A stretch of DNA of 64,000 bases, taken from the NCBI RefSeq assembly GCF_015350805.1, contig NZ_JADKSG010000002.1, positions 1,240,001 to 1,304,000 on the forward strand. Reading direction: 5' to 3'. The stretch is from Herbiconiux sp. VKM Ac-1786. Its GTDB lineage: Bacteria; Actinomycetota; Actinomycetes; Actinomycetales; Microbacteriaceae. The position numbers and the translations under genes were made by a program. The notes under the pieces were generated by a model, which was given only the letters and a program-made list of their open reading frames with translations, was not told where the DNA came from and did no database searches. Shown here one piece after another: positions 55,295 to 63,865 of this stretch; positions within the stretch are counted from its first letter, which is position 1; every line of letters begins with the position of its first letter.

Positions 55295-55510
55295 TCAGGG
55301 GCTCAGGATGCGCTGGAACAACAGGTGGTCCTGGCAGCACCCCGCGATACGGAGGTACTGCGGCGCAAGCCCGAAGCGGGTGAAGCCGCAGCGCTCCAGC
55401 ACCGACTGCGACGCGCGGTTGTGCACGAGGGTGGTTCGCGCTCTGAAAGGCGCCGCGCACGACGCCCGAGAGATTCACCCGCCCGACGATGCGATCGACA
55501 GGCGTCTGAG
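55295..55510 (-). pseudogene. GNAT (RimJ/RimL-type) remnant
   Basis: Pieces of one acetyltransferase gene lie in two frames. Upstream on the minus strand: DRIVGRVNLSGVVRGAFQSA, the RimJ-type core. Downstream, in a different frame: TTLVHNRASQSVLERCGF, then TRFGLAPQYLRIAGCCQDHLLFQRI, the family C-terminus ending at 55295. The segment normally between them (acetyl-CoA-binding loop, roughly 40 residues) and most of the N-terminus are missing. Hence two deletions and a frame change. Confidence 0.75.
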
Positions 55511-55555
55511 TATCACTCCCCCGCCCAGGTGCATGTCAGAGGTCACCCCGCGACC

Positions 55556-56569
55556 CTAGCGGGAGGGGGCGGGCGGGGGCGGGCCCGTCGTCGCGCGGCG
55601 GACGAGGCGGGTGGGGAGGGTGATGTGGGTGCGGGCCGGGGTCTCGCCGGCCATCAGGCCGATCAGCAGCTCGGCCGCCGAGGCGCCGATCGACTGCATG
55701 GGCTGGCGCACCGTGGTCAGCGGCGGGTTCAGCCGGGCCGCCTCGGGCACGTCGTCGAAGCCGACGACCGAGAGGTCGCCGGGCACGTCGAGGCCGAGCT
55801 CGGCCGCCGTCTGGATGGTCGCGATCGCCGAGAGGTCGTTCGCCGCGAAGACCGCGGTCGGCCGGTCGGGCGACGACAGCAGCGACGTCGCCGTCTCGCG
55901 CGCGATCTCCTTCTCGTAGAGGCCGACCCGCACGAGCGCCGGGTCGAACGGGATGCCCGCCTCCTCCAGCGCGCGCCGATACCCCGCGTCGCGGAGGTTC
56001 GACGAGCGGAGGTCGGGGCGGCCGGCCACGAACGCGATCCGCCGGTGCCCGAGCTCGATCAGGTAGCGCGTGGCCAGGAGGGCGCCGCCGAAGCTGTCCG
56101 ACTCCACGGTCGGCAGGTCGGCGCGGCCCGTGTGCGGGTCGACCGCGACGATGGGCACGTCGGCGGTGACCCCGATGACCGTCGGCGTGACGAGGATCGC
56201 CCCGTCGATCAGGGTGCCGCTCAGCCGGCTGAGCGAGCGGCGCTCCCAGCCCGCGCTGTTGTTCTGGCGCGATCCGCTGTAGGCCAGCAGGTCGTACCGC
56301 GACTCGTGCAGCGCGGCGGCCACGCCCTTCAGGATCTCGGCGCTGAACGGCTCGAAGTCCGCCACCAGCACCCCGATCACGCCGGTGCGCCGCGAGCGCA
56401 TGCTGCTCGCGATCAGGCTTGACTCGTAGCCGAGCTCCTCCACCACCTGCAGCACCCGCTGCGTGGTCTCGCTCGAGATGCCGTACCGCCCGTTGACCGC
56501 CTTCGACACCGTCGACACCGACACGCCCGCCGCCGCGGCGACGTCGTGGATGGTCGGCCGCCCGCTCAC
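55556..56569 (-). CDS. LacI family regulator
   Basis: A 337-residue regulator. The N-terminal HTH PTIHDVAAAAGVSVSTVSKAVNG and hinge (GYESSLIASSMRSRRTG) are LacI-type; the periplasmic-binding-like domain follows (GVIGVLVADFEPF, HRRIAFVAG, ADVPIVAVDP). It likely responds to an oligosaccharide and represses the flanking GH43 and ABC/GH3 genes. Its GTG overlaps the GH43 stop (GTGA), so the two are co-translated. Palindromes at 58161-58174 are the candidate operator. Confidence 0.92.
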   Translation of the reverse strand: MSGRPTIHDVAAAAGVSVSTVSKAVNGRYGISSETTQRVLQVVEELGYESSLIASSMRSRRTGVIGVLVADFEPFSAEILKGVAAALHESRYDLLAYSGSRQNNSAGWERRSLSRLSGTLIDGAILVTPTVIGVTADVPIVAVDPHTGRADLPTVESDSFGGALLATRYLIELGHRRIAFVAGRPDLRSSNLRDAGYRRALEEAGIPFDPALVRVGLYEKEIARETATSLLSSPDRPTAVFAANDLSAIATIQTAAELGLDVPGDLSVVGFDDVPEAARLNPPLTTVRQPMQSIGASAAELLIGLMAGETPARTHITLPTRLVRRATTGPPPPAPSR

Positions 56570-58113
56570 GCCCGCACCGCCAGGACGAACGAGCTCGCCG
56601 TGACGACCTCCGACGACGGCCCCACCGCGACCGGCCCCACCCACGCTCCCACGAAGTCGCGCCCGGGCGAGGGGGCGAGCCCGGCCAGATCGACCGAGGC
56701 GAACAGATCCCCGTCGACGGATGCGCGGCCGCTCAGCCCGTCCACCGACAGCTCCAGGCGCACGGCCCCGACATCGCGGGCCGACCCCGAGGCGAGCACC
56801 ACCCGCTCCCCCGGGGTCACGCGAACGCAGCTCACGGTCCCCGCCCCGTCGACCGACAGCTCGAGCACCGCCAGCTCCGACACCCGCAGCAGCAGCCCGC
56901 CGCGCACCCCCGACCCCGCTGGCACCCCGATCGTCACCGCGACGTGCGCCCGCTCCGCCGGCAGCCGCCGCCCGAGCAACGACCGCGGCACGACCTCCGA
57001 CGGCTCGCCGCCGCCCCGCAGGCGCACGCCGCCGCCCTCGAGAAGATCGGCGAACGCCGACGGATGCCGCCCGACCCCGTTCCAGTCGAGGTCGAGCGCC
57101 CCCTCCCCGAACCCCTCCACGACGAGCGGATGCGCGACAGGCGCCGAGTCCTCACCACCGGTCACCACCTCCCTCTGCACCCGCCCCACCCCCGGCGCGA
57201 ACAGCGGCCGCCCGTCCTCCCACTCGACCGGCACCAGGCACGTCTCGCGCCCGAGCAGCCCCTCCCGCGCACCGCCGCTGAGCCCCGGCACCGGCCGCGT
57301 CGCGAGCAGCGTCGCCCACCAGGCGCCCGTCGCATCCTGAACCAGATCGGCGTGCCCCACCGCCGAGAACTCGGCGCGCCGCCCCAGCTCACGATGCGTC
57401 AGCCGCGGGTTGCCCGGGTCGCCGACGTAGGTCCCGGTGATCTCGTCGCTGTAGGCCACGACGACCGCGTGGTCCTCGGCGGTGCCGCCCTCGGCGGTCA
57501 GCAGCAGCCACCCTCCCCCCGGCCGGCTCAGGATGCGCGGCCCCTCGGCCCAGACGGCGCCCTTCATCGCCCCGCCCCAGATCACCGTCGGCGACCCCAG
57601 CGGCTGGAGGGTGGACGGGTCGAGCTCCACGAGCCAGACGTCGGTCTGACCGGGGTAGGACGCCGACGCCGCCGGCTGCGTGCCGGTGAGCCACAGCCGC
57701 TCCCCGTCGACCGTCAAGCACGGGTCGATGCCGCCGACCCCGTCGATCCAGACCGGATCCGACCACGGGCCGCGCGCATCCGTCGCCGTCACGGCGAAGT
57801 GCCCGGTGCGCCCGCCCCACGAGCCGTCGTCGGGCCCGACCACCGTGCAGACCACCACGAGCCGCTCGCCGACCACCCGCACCGAGGGCGCGAACAGCCC
57901 GCGCGACGACTCCAGCCCGGCGAGGTCGAGCTGGCCGGGCCGCTCGATCGCGTGCCCCACCTGCCGCCACCCGATGAGGTCGGAGGACACGTGCACCGGC
58001 AGTCCCGGCAGGTACTCGAAACTCGACGTGACCAGCACGAATTCGTCACCGAAACGGCAGACGCCCGGGTCGGGGTGGCAGCCGGGCAGAACCGGATTGC
58101 GGTAGGTGGCCAT
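56566..58113 (-). CDS. glycoside hydrolase family 43 protein (beta-xylosidase/arabinosidase-like)
   Basis: A 515-residue cytoplasmic enzyme. The five-bladed propeller (residues 1-320) has the catalytic Asp in NPVLPGCHPDPGVC, the pKa-modulating Asp in GGIDPCLTVDG and the general-acid Glu in VWAEGPRILSR. The C-terminal 190 residues are the concanavalin-like GH43_C2 domain. It should release xylose or arabinose from short oligosaccharides brought in by the divergent ABC system. AGGAG lies eight bases before the ATG. No signal peptide. Confidence 0.9.
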   Translation of the reverse strand: MATYRNPVLPGCHPDPGVCRFGDEFVLVTSSFEYLPGLPVHVSSDLIGWRQVGHAIERPGQLDLAGLESSRGLFAPSVRVVGERLVVVCTVVGPDDGSWGGRTGHFAVTATDARGPWSDPVWIDGVGGIDPCLTVDGERLWLTGTQPAASASYPGQTDVWLVELDPSTLQPLGSPTVIWGGAMKGAVWAEGPRILSRPGGGWLLLTAEGGTAEDHAVVVAYSDEITGTYVGDPGNPRLTHRELGRRAEFSAVGHADLVQDATGAWWATLLATRPVPGLSGGAREGLLGRETCLVPVEWEDGRPLFAPGVGRVQREVVTGGEDSAPVAHPLVVEGFGEGALDLDWNGVGRHPSAFADLLEGGGVRLRGGGEPSEVVPRSLLGRRLPAERAHVAVTIGVPAGSGVRGGLLLRVSELAVLELSVDGAGTVSCVRVTPGERVVLASGSARDVGAVRLELSVDGLSGRASVDGDLFASVDLAGLAPSPGRDFVGAWVGPVAVGPSSEVVTASSFVLAVRA

Positions 58114-58138
58114 CGTCGGCTCCTCTCGATGATGGCTC

Positions 58139-58144
58139 ACTCTA
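58139..58144 (-). promoter_or_regulatory. -10 candidate of the GH43-lacI operon
   Basis: TAGAGT on the minus strand, about 26 bases before the GH43 start and downstream of the palindromes at 58161-58174. Confidence 0.4.
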
Positions 58145-58160
58145 GCCCTACGGAAAACAG

Positions 58161-58174
58161 TTTCGAAAACGTTT
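58161..58174. promoter_or_regulatory. overlapping palindromes, putative LacI-family operator
   Basis: TTTCGAAA (58161-58168) and AAACGTTT (58167-58174), two perfect 8-bp palindromes with CG centres as in LacI-family operators. They overlap TTGACG (58173-58178), the likely -35 of the SBP operon (GACACT at 58197-58202 as -10, 18-base spacer), and flank the GH43 promoter. One repressor could control both directions. Confidence 0.6.
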
Positions 58175-58286
58175 GACGATGCCGGGGACCGCGAGTGACA
58201 CTGAGTGCGCCCGGCCGAGCCGGGACCCCGACCACCCATCCGTCCACAGCGGATGCATCTCAACGAAGAGAGAGCAGGTTGCACTC

Positions 58287-59570
58287 ATGAAACGCTCGAA
58301 GATCCTCACCGGATGCGCGGCGATCGCCCTCAGCGCCCTGGCCCTGGCGGGCTGCGCGCCGAGCTCAGGCGACTCCGCCGACGGCGGCACCACGCTGACG
58401 TTCTGGCACAACTCCACCACCGGCGACGGCAAGAAGTACTGGGAGGACACCGCGGCCGCCTTCGAGAAGGCGAACCCCGGCGTCACCGTCGAGGTGCAGT
58501 CGCTGCAGAACGAGGAGATGGACGGCAAGCTGCAGACCGCCCTGAACTCGGGCGACGCCCCCGACGTCTTCATGGCCCGCGGCGGCGGCAAGCTCGCCGA
58601 CGTGGTCAAGGCCGGCCAGGCGATGGACCTCAGCGACGGCATCTCCGCCGACGCGAAGGCCGCCGTCGGCAGCTCGCTCTCGGCCTTCGAGGTCGACGGC
58701 AAGAACTACGGGATGCCCGTCTCGGTGCTCCCGTCGGGCATCTTCTACTCCTCCGACCTGTTCACGCAGGCCGGCGTGACCACTCCCCCGGCGACGATCG
58801 CCGACCTCGAGGCGGCGAACGAGGAGCTGAAGGCGGCGGGCATCGACCCGATCGCCGTCGGCGCCAAGGACGCGTGGCCCGCCGCGCACTGGTACTACAA
58901 CTTCGCGCTGCGCGCCTGCTCGAAGGACGTGCTCGACACGGCCGCCGAGACCCGCAAGTTCGACGACCCGTGCTGGCTGAAGGCCGGTGAGGACCTGCAG
59001 GCCTTCATCGACACCGCTCCCTTCAACGACGGCTTCCTGACCACCGCCGCCCAGCAGGGCGCCGGATCGTCGGCAGGCCTGCTCGCCAACAAGCAGGCGA
59101 GCATGGAGCTGATGGGCGCCTGGGATCCCGGAGTGATCACCTCGCTCACCCCCGACGAGAAGCCGCTGGCCGACCTGAAGTGGTTCCCCTTCCCCGAGGT
59201 CGAGGGCGGCGACGGTGAGCCCGGCGCCATGATGGGCGGCGTCGACGGCTTCTCCTGCTGGGTGAACGCCCCGAAGGAGTGCGTCGACTTCCTGAACTTC
59301 ATGGTCGAGCAGTCGAACCAGGAGGCCTACGCCGACGCGTTCCAGACGCTCCCCGCCTCGCAGGACGCCCAGAGCGTCGTCAGCGACCCGGCCCTGAAGG
59401 ACGTGCTGGCCTCGTACAACGACGCTCCCTACGTGGTCGTCTGGCTCGACACCCTCTACGGCCAGAACGTCGGCAACGCGCTGAACGTCGCCGTCGTCGA
59501 CCTGTTCGCCGGCAAGGGCGATGCGCAGAGCATCGTCGACGCCGTGAACGACGCCGCGGCGAAGTCCTGA
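58287..59570 (+). CDS. sugar ABC transporter substrate-binding lipoprotein
   Basis: A 427-residue extracellular binding protein (family 1). Signal peptide with lipobox LAGCAPS (Cys23), then LTFWHNSTTGDGKKYWEDTAAAFEKANPGVTVEV typical of the family, and WYYNFALRACSK in the middle. It captures a sugar for the two permeases encoded next. Two cysteine pairs (CSKD.../DDPC and CWVNAPKEC) may form disulphides. An ATPase gene is absent, so a shared MsiK-type ATPase probably powers uptake. Confidence 0.92.
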   Translation: MKRSKILTGCAAIALSALALAGCAPSSGDSADGGTTLTFWHNSTTGDGKKYWEDTAAAFEKANPGVTVEVQSLQNEEMDGKLQTALNSGDAPDVFMARGGGKLADVVKAGQAMDLSDGISADAKAAVGSSLSAFEVDGKNYGMPVSVLPSGIFYSSDLFTQAGVTTPPATIADLEAANEELKAAGIDPIAVGAKDAWPAAHWYYNFALRACSKDVLDTAAETRKFDDPCWLKAGEDLQAFIDTAPFNDGFLTTAAQQGAGSSAGLLANKQASMELMGAWDPGVITSLTPDEKPLADLKWFPFPEVEGGDGEPGAMMGGVDGFSCWVNAPKECVDFLNFMVEQSNQEAYADAFQTLPASQDAQSVVSDPALKDVLASYNDAPYVVVWLDTLYGQNVGNALNVAVVDLFAGKGDAQSIVDAVNDAAAKS

Positions 59571-59580
59571 GGCGGGCGCC

Positions 59581-60564
59581 GTGGCTACCGTGACCGCGCC
59601 CCCGCTGGCGCCGACACCGACGCAGACGGCCGGGCCGTCCACGGGAGCCACGGCGCGCCGTCGCCGCTGGGCGACCCGGGGTGAACTGGCCCTGCTGCTC
59701 GGGCCCGCCCTGGTCGTCTTCTGCGGCTTCGTCATCCTGCCGGTGGCGATGGCGGCGTACTACGGATTCTTCAGCTGGTCGGGCTACGGCCCGGCGGTCG
59801 ACTTCGTCGGGATCCGCAACTACGTCACCATCCTCACCGATCCCGACTTCCACGAGGCGCTCGGGCACAACGTCTTCATCGTCGTGATGTCGCTCGTGCT
59901 GCAGGGCCCGATCGCCCTGGGGCTCGCGCTGCTGCTGAACCGGAAGCTCCGCTTCCAGTCGGTCATCCGCGTGCTGATCTTCGTGCCGTACGTCATCTCC
60001 GAGGTCGTCGTCGGTCTCGGCTGGGGCCTCATGCTCCAGTCGAGCGGGGCGGTGAACGGCCTGCTCGACAAGGTCGGGCTCGGCGCCTTCGCCGCCGACT
60101 GGATCTCGGAGCCCGGCCGGGCCATCTGGACCCTGCTCGTCATCATCACCTGGAAGTACATCGGCTTCGCGGTCATCCTCTTCCTCGCGGGGCTCCAGGG
60201 CATCCCCGAGGAGCTCTCCGAGGCGGCGGCCATCGACGGGGCCTCGTTCTGGCAGATCCAGCGGCACATCGTGCTGCCGCTGCTCGGCCCGACCGTGCGC
60301 ATCTGGGCGTTCCTGTCGATCATCGGCTCGCTGCAGCTGTTCGACCTGGTCTGGATCATCTGGGGCCAGTACGTCGCCTCCACCGCCGGCACCTCGACGA
60401 TGGCCACCTACATGGTCGCCAACGGCCGCAACGCCGGCAGCTACGGCTACGGCAGCGCCGTCGCCGTCGTGATGTTCCTCATCTCCCTCGCCGTGGCGCT
60501 GCTCTACCAGCGCTTCGTGCTGCGCCGCGACACCGCGGGCGCCCTCACCGGAAGCAGCAAATGA
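59581..60564 (+). CDS. carbohydrate ABC transporter permease (MalF-type)
   Basis: A 327-residue inner-membrane permease with six predicted helices. The coupling (EAA) motif is EAAAIDGASFWQIQRHIVLPLL. Starts with GTG ten bases after the SBP stop; a Pro/Thr-rich cytoplasmic N-terminus precedes the first helix (ALLLGPALVVFCGFVILPV). Partner of the permease encoded next; both stop and start overlap (ATGA). Confidence 0.92.
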   Translation: MATVTAPPLAPTPTQTAGPSTGATARRRRWATRGELALLLGPALVVFCGFVILPVAMAAYYGFFSWSGYGPAVDFVGIRNYVTILTDPDFHEALGHNVFIVVMSLVLQGPIALGLALLLNRKLRFQSVIRVLIFVPYVISEVVVGLGWGLMLQSSGAVNGLLDKVGLGAFAADWISEPGRAIWTLLVIITWKYIGFAVILFLAGLQGIPEELSEAAAIDGASFWQIQRHIVLPLLGPTVRIWAFLSIIGSLQLFDLVWIIWGQYVASTAGTSTMATYMVANGRNAGSYGYGSAVAVVMFLISLAVALLYQRFVLRRDTAGALTGSSK

Positions 60565-61469
60565 TGGCAACCCCCACCCTGCAGAAGCCGGTGACGGAGT
60601 CGGCGACGACCCGGCGCGCACCGGCCGCATCCGCCGCCCCCGTGGGAGGCGCGCGCCGCTCGAGCAGCCTCGCGATCTACTTCGTCGCCCTCGTGCTGAT
60701 CGGCCTGATGCTGGCGCCCGTCGCCTACATCATCCTGGGCGGCTTCCGCTCGAACTCCGAGATCACGCTCGACCCCTCGGGCCTGCCGGGCGAGTGGAAC
60801 TGGGCGAACTACGGCGACGTGCTCGGCAGCGGCGTGTTCTGGGGCCAGGTGGCGAACTCGACCATCGCGGCCGTCGCCACGACCCTGTTCGTCGTCGTGC
60901 TGGGCCTGATGGCGGCGTTCGCCCTCTCGCGGTACGCCTTCCGGGGCCGCGGCGCGGTCTACGCGCTGTTCACCGCGGGGCTCATGTTCCCGATGACGGT
61001 CGCGATCACGCCGCTCTACATCCTGGTGCGCGACCTCGGCCTGATGAACTCGCTCGCGGGCGTCATCGTTCCGCAGATCGCGTTCGGCCTGCCCGTGACC
61101 ATCATCGTGCTCGTGCCCTTCCTCTCGGCCATCCCGAAGGAGCTGCAGGAGGCGGCGTCGATCGACGGCTGCAGCCGGCTCGGCTTCTTCTGGCGGATGG
61201 TGCTGCCGCTGGCGGTGCCCGGCGTGATCACCGTCGGCATCCTCGCCTTCGTGGCCAGCTGGAACTCGTACATGCTGCCGCTGTTCATCCTGAACAACGA
61301 CGCCGCGTTCACGCTGCCGCTCGGCACGCAGGCCTTCGCCTCGCAGTACTCGGTCGACACGGCGAAGGTGCTCGCCTTCACCTCGCTGTCGATGATCCCC
61401 GCCCTGATCTTCTTCAGCCTCTTCGAGCGGCGCATCGTGGGCGGTCTCACGGGCGCTGTCAAGGGCTGA
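60561..61469 (+). CDS. carbohydrate ABC transporter permease (MalG-type)
   Basis: A 302-residue permease with six membrane helices. The EAA motif reads EAASIDGCSRLGFFWRMVLPL, contacting an ATPase not encoded here. The ATG overlaps the stop of the first permease. Together with the SBP and the upstream permease it forms a CUT1-type importer for an oligosaccharide, in line with the GH43 and GH3 enzymes encoded on either side. Confidence 0.92.
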   Translation: MMATPTLQKPVTESATTRRAPAASAAPVGGARRSSSLAIYFVALVLIGLMLAPVAYIILGGFRSNSEITLDPSGLPGEWNWANYGDVLGSGVFWGQVANSTIAAVATTLFVVVLGLMAAFALSRYAFRGRGAVYALFTAGLMFPMTVAITPLYILVRDLGLMNSLAGVIVPQIAFGLPVTIIVLVPFLSAIPKELQEAASIDGCSRLGFFWRMVLPLAVPGVITVGILAFVASWNSYMLPLFILNNDAAFTLPLGTQAFASQYSVDTAKVLAFTSLSMIPALIFFSLFERRIVGGLTGAVKG

Positions 61470-61503
61470 ACCACTCCTCCAACGACCTGAAAGCGAAGAC
61501 GTC

Positions 61504-63825
61504 GTGACCACTCCCCTCCCCGCCTCCGACCGTGTGCACGGGCTGCTCGCCCAGATGACGCTCGAGGAGAAACTCGCCCAGCTCGTGGGCTTCTGGGTCG
61601 ACCAGAGCGACGACGCCGTCGCACCGATGGCCGGAGACATGAACGCCGGTGGGCTCTACCGCGACGCCGTCGAGCACGGAATCGGCCACCTCACCCGGGT
61701 CTACGGCACCCGCCCGATCGACCCGGTCGAGCGCGCGGAGTGGCTCTGGGCCGAGCAGCGCCGGCTGGTCGCGGAGACCCGGCTGGGCATCCCGGCGCTC
61801 GTGCACGAGGAGTGCCTGACCGGGCTCGCCGCGTGGAAGGCCGCCACCTTTCCGACGCCGCTGGCCTGGGGCGCCTCGTTCGACCCGTCACTGGTCGAGC
61901 AGGTCGGGGCCGCGATCGGGCGCTCGATGCGCGAGGTCGGGGTGCACCAGGGGCTCGCCCCGGTGCTCGACGTCATCCGCGACCCGCGCTGGGGCCGGGT
62001 CGACGAGTGCATCGCCGAGGACCCGTACGTCGTCGGCACCATCGGCACCGCCTACGTGCGGGGCCTCCAGGACGCCGGCGTGCACGCCACGCTGAAGCAC
62101 TTCGCCGCGTACTCGGCCTCGCAGGCCGGCCGCAACCACGCGCCGGTGCACGTCGGGGCCCGCGAGCTCGCCGACGTCTTCCTGCCGCCGTTCGAGATGG
62201 CGATCCGCGAGGGCGGCGCCCGCTCGGTGATGAACTCCTACAGCGAGATCGACGGTGTGCCGGTCGGCGCGAACGCGGCCCTGCTCACCGGGCTGCTCCG
62301 CGACGGCTGGGGCTTCGACGGCACGGTCGTGTCGGACTACTTCTCGGTCGCGTTCCTCGAGACCATGCACGCCGTCGCCGACTCCCGCGGCGAGGCGGCC
62401 CGGCTCGCCCTCGAGGCCGGCATCGACGTCGAGCTGCCGAGCGGCGACGCCTACCTCGCACCGCTGGCCGAGGAGGTGCGCGCGGGCCGCGTGCCCGAGA
62501 GCCTGATCGACCGCTCCGTGCTGCGCGTGCTGGGCGAAAAGGAGGAGCTCGGGCTCCTCGACGAGACCTTCGAGTCGGCTCCCACCGCGATCGACCTCGA
62601 CGATGCCGAGCACCGGATGCTCGCCCGGCAGCTCGCCGAGAAGTCCGTCGTGCTGCTGACCAACGACGGCGTCCTCCCGCTCGCGGATCCCTCCCGCGGC
62701 GCGGCGCCCTCCCGGGTCGCGGTCATCGGCCCGAACGCCGACTCGGCCGAGGCGCTGATGGGCTGCTACTCCTTCGTCAACCACGTGCTGGCGCACCACC
62801 CCGGGATTCCGATGGGCATCGAGATCCCGACCGTGCGCGCTGCCCTGACCGCCGCGCTCGGCACCGCCACGGTGACCTACGAGCCCGGCTGCGACGTCGA
62901 GGGCGACGACCGCTCCGGCATCGCCGCGGCGGTCGAGAGCGCGCGCCGCGCCGAGGTCGCCGTGGTCGTCGTCGGCGACCGGGCAGGCCTCTTCGGCCGC
63001 GGCACGGTGGGCGAGGGCAACGACGTCGAGAGCCTCGAGCTCCCCGGGGTGCAGCGGGAGCTCGTGCAGGCGGTCGTCGCGTCGGGCACGCCGGTGGTGA
63101 TGGTGGTCGTCACCGGCCGGCCCTACGCGATCGACTGGGCGATCTCGGGCGCCGAGCGTCCTGCGGCGGTGCTGCAGGCGTTCTTCCCGGGCGAGGAGGG
63201 CGGCACGGCTCTCGCGGACGTGATCTCGGGAGCCGTGTCGCCGAGCGGGCACCTGCCGGTGTCGCTGCCGCGCTCGGCCGGGGCGGAGCCCTTCGGCTAC
63301 CTGCACCCGATCCTCGGCGGGCCGTCCGAGGTCACGAGCGCCGACAGCACCCCCGTGCTGCCGTTCGGCCACGGCCTCAGCTACACGACCTTCGAGCGCT
63401 CGGAGCTGACGGCCGACCCCGAGGTGACCGCCGGCGGGGCCTTCGAGGCCTCGGTGCGCATCCGGAACACGGGCGAGCGCGCGGCCACCGACCTCGTGCA
63501 GCTCTACGCCCGCGACCTCGTGGGCAGCATCACCCGGCCCGTCGCGCAGCTGCTCGGCTACCGCCGGGTCGCGCTCGAGCCGGGCGAGGAGGCCGTGGTG
63601 CGCTTCCGGGTGCCGACCACGCGGCTCGCGTTCAGCGGCCTCGACCTCACGCGCATCGTGGAGCCGGGCGCCGTCGAGCTCTGGGTCGGCCCCTCGTGCG
63701 CCGAGCGCGAGACCGAGGCGGCGATCGAGATCGTGGGGGCCGTGCATCCGGTGACCGTCGACGACGAGCTGCTCGTGGCCGTCGAGGTCGAGCGGATGCC
63801 CGCCCGCGCGGTCGCGCGGGCCTGA
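61504..63825 (+). CDS. glycoside hydrolase family 3 (beta-glucosidase/beta-xylosidase-like)
   Basis: A 773-residue enzyme with the GH3 N-terminal barrel, the C-terminal sandwich and a fibronectin III-like domain (residues ~675-745, FEASVRIRNTGERAATDLVQLYARD). The nucleophile Asp278 is in TVVSDYFSVAFLE, and substrate-binding KHFAAY and EDPYVVG are present. No signal peptide, so it is cytoplasmic and acts on imported oligosaccharides. GTG start, 34 bp after the permease; likely the last gene of the operon. Confidence 0.92.
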   Translation: MTTPLPASDRVHGLLAQMTLEEKLAQLVGFWVDQSDDAVAPMAGDMNAGGLYRDAVEHGIGHLTRVYGTRPIDPVERAEWLWAEQRRLVAETRLGIPALVHEECLTGLAAWKAATFPTPLAWGASFDPSLVEQVGAAIGRSMREVGVHQGLAPVLDVIRDPRWGRVDECIAEDPYVVGTIGTAYVRGLQDAGVHATLKHFAAYSASQAGRNHAPVHVGARELADVFLPPFEMAIREGGARSVMNSYSEIDGVPVGANAALLTGLLRDGWGFDGTVVSDYFSVAFLETMHAVADSRGEAARLALEAGIDVELPSGDAYLAPLAEEVRAGRVPESLIDRSVLRVLGEKEELGLLDETFESAPTAIDLDDAEHRMLARQLAEKSVVLLTNDGVLPLADPSRGAAPSRVAVIGPNADSAEALMGCYSFVNHVLAHHPGIPMGIEIPTVRAALTAALGTATVTYEPGCDVEGDDRSGIAAAVESARRAEVAVVVVGDRAGLFGRGTVGEGNDVESLELPGVQRELVQAVVASGTPVVMVVVTGRPYAIDWAISGAERPAAVLQAFFPGEEGGTALADVISGAVSPSGHLPVSLPRSAGAEPFGYLHPILGGPSEVTSADSTPVLPFGHGLSYTTFERSELTADPEVTAGGAFEASVRIRNTGERAATDLVQLYARDLVGSITRPVAQLLGYRRVALEPGEEAVVRFRVPTTRLAFSGLDLTRIVEPGAVELWVGPSCAERETEAAIEIVGAVHPVTVDDELLVAVEVERMPARAVARA

Positions 63826-63865
63826 CCCTCGGGCCCCGGCTGCTGCTCGGCGCGGTCGTGCCCGC

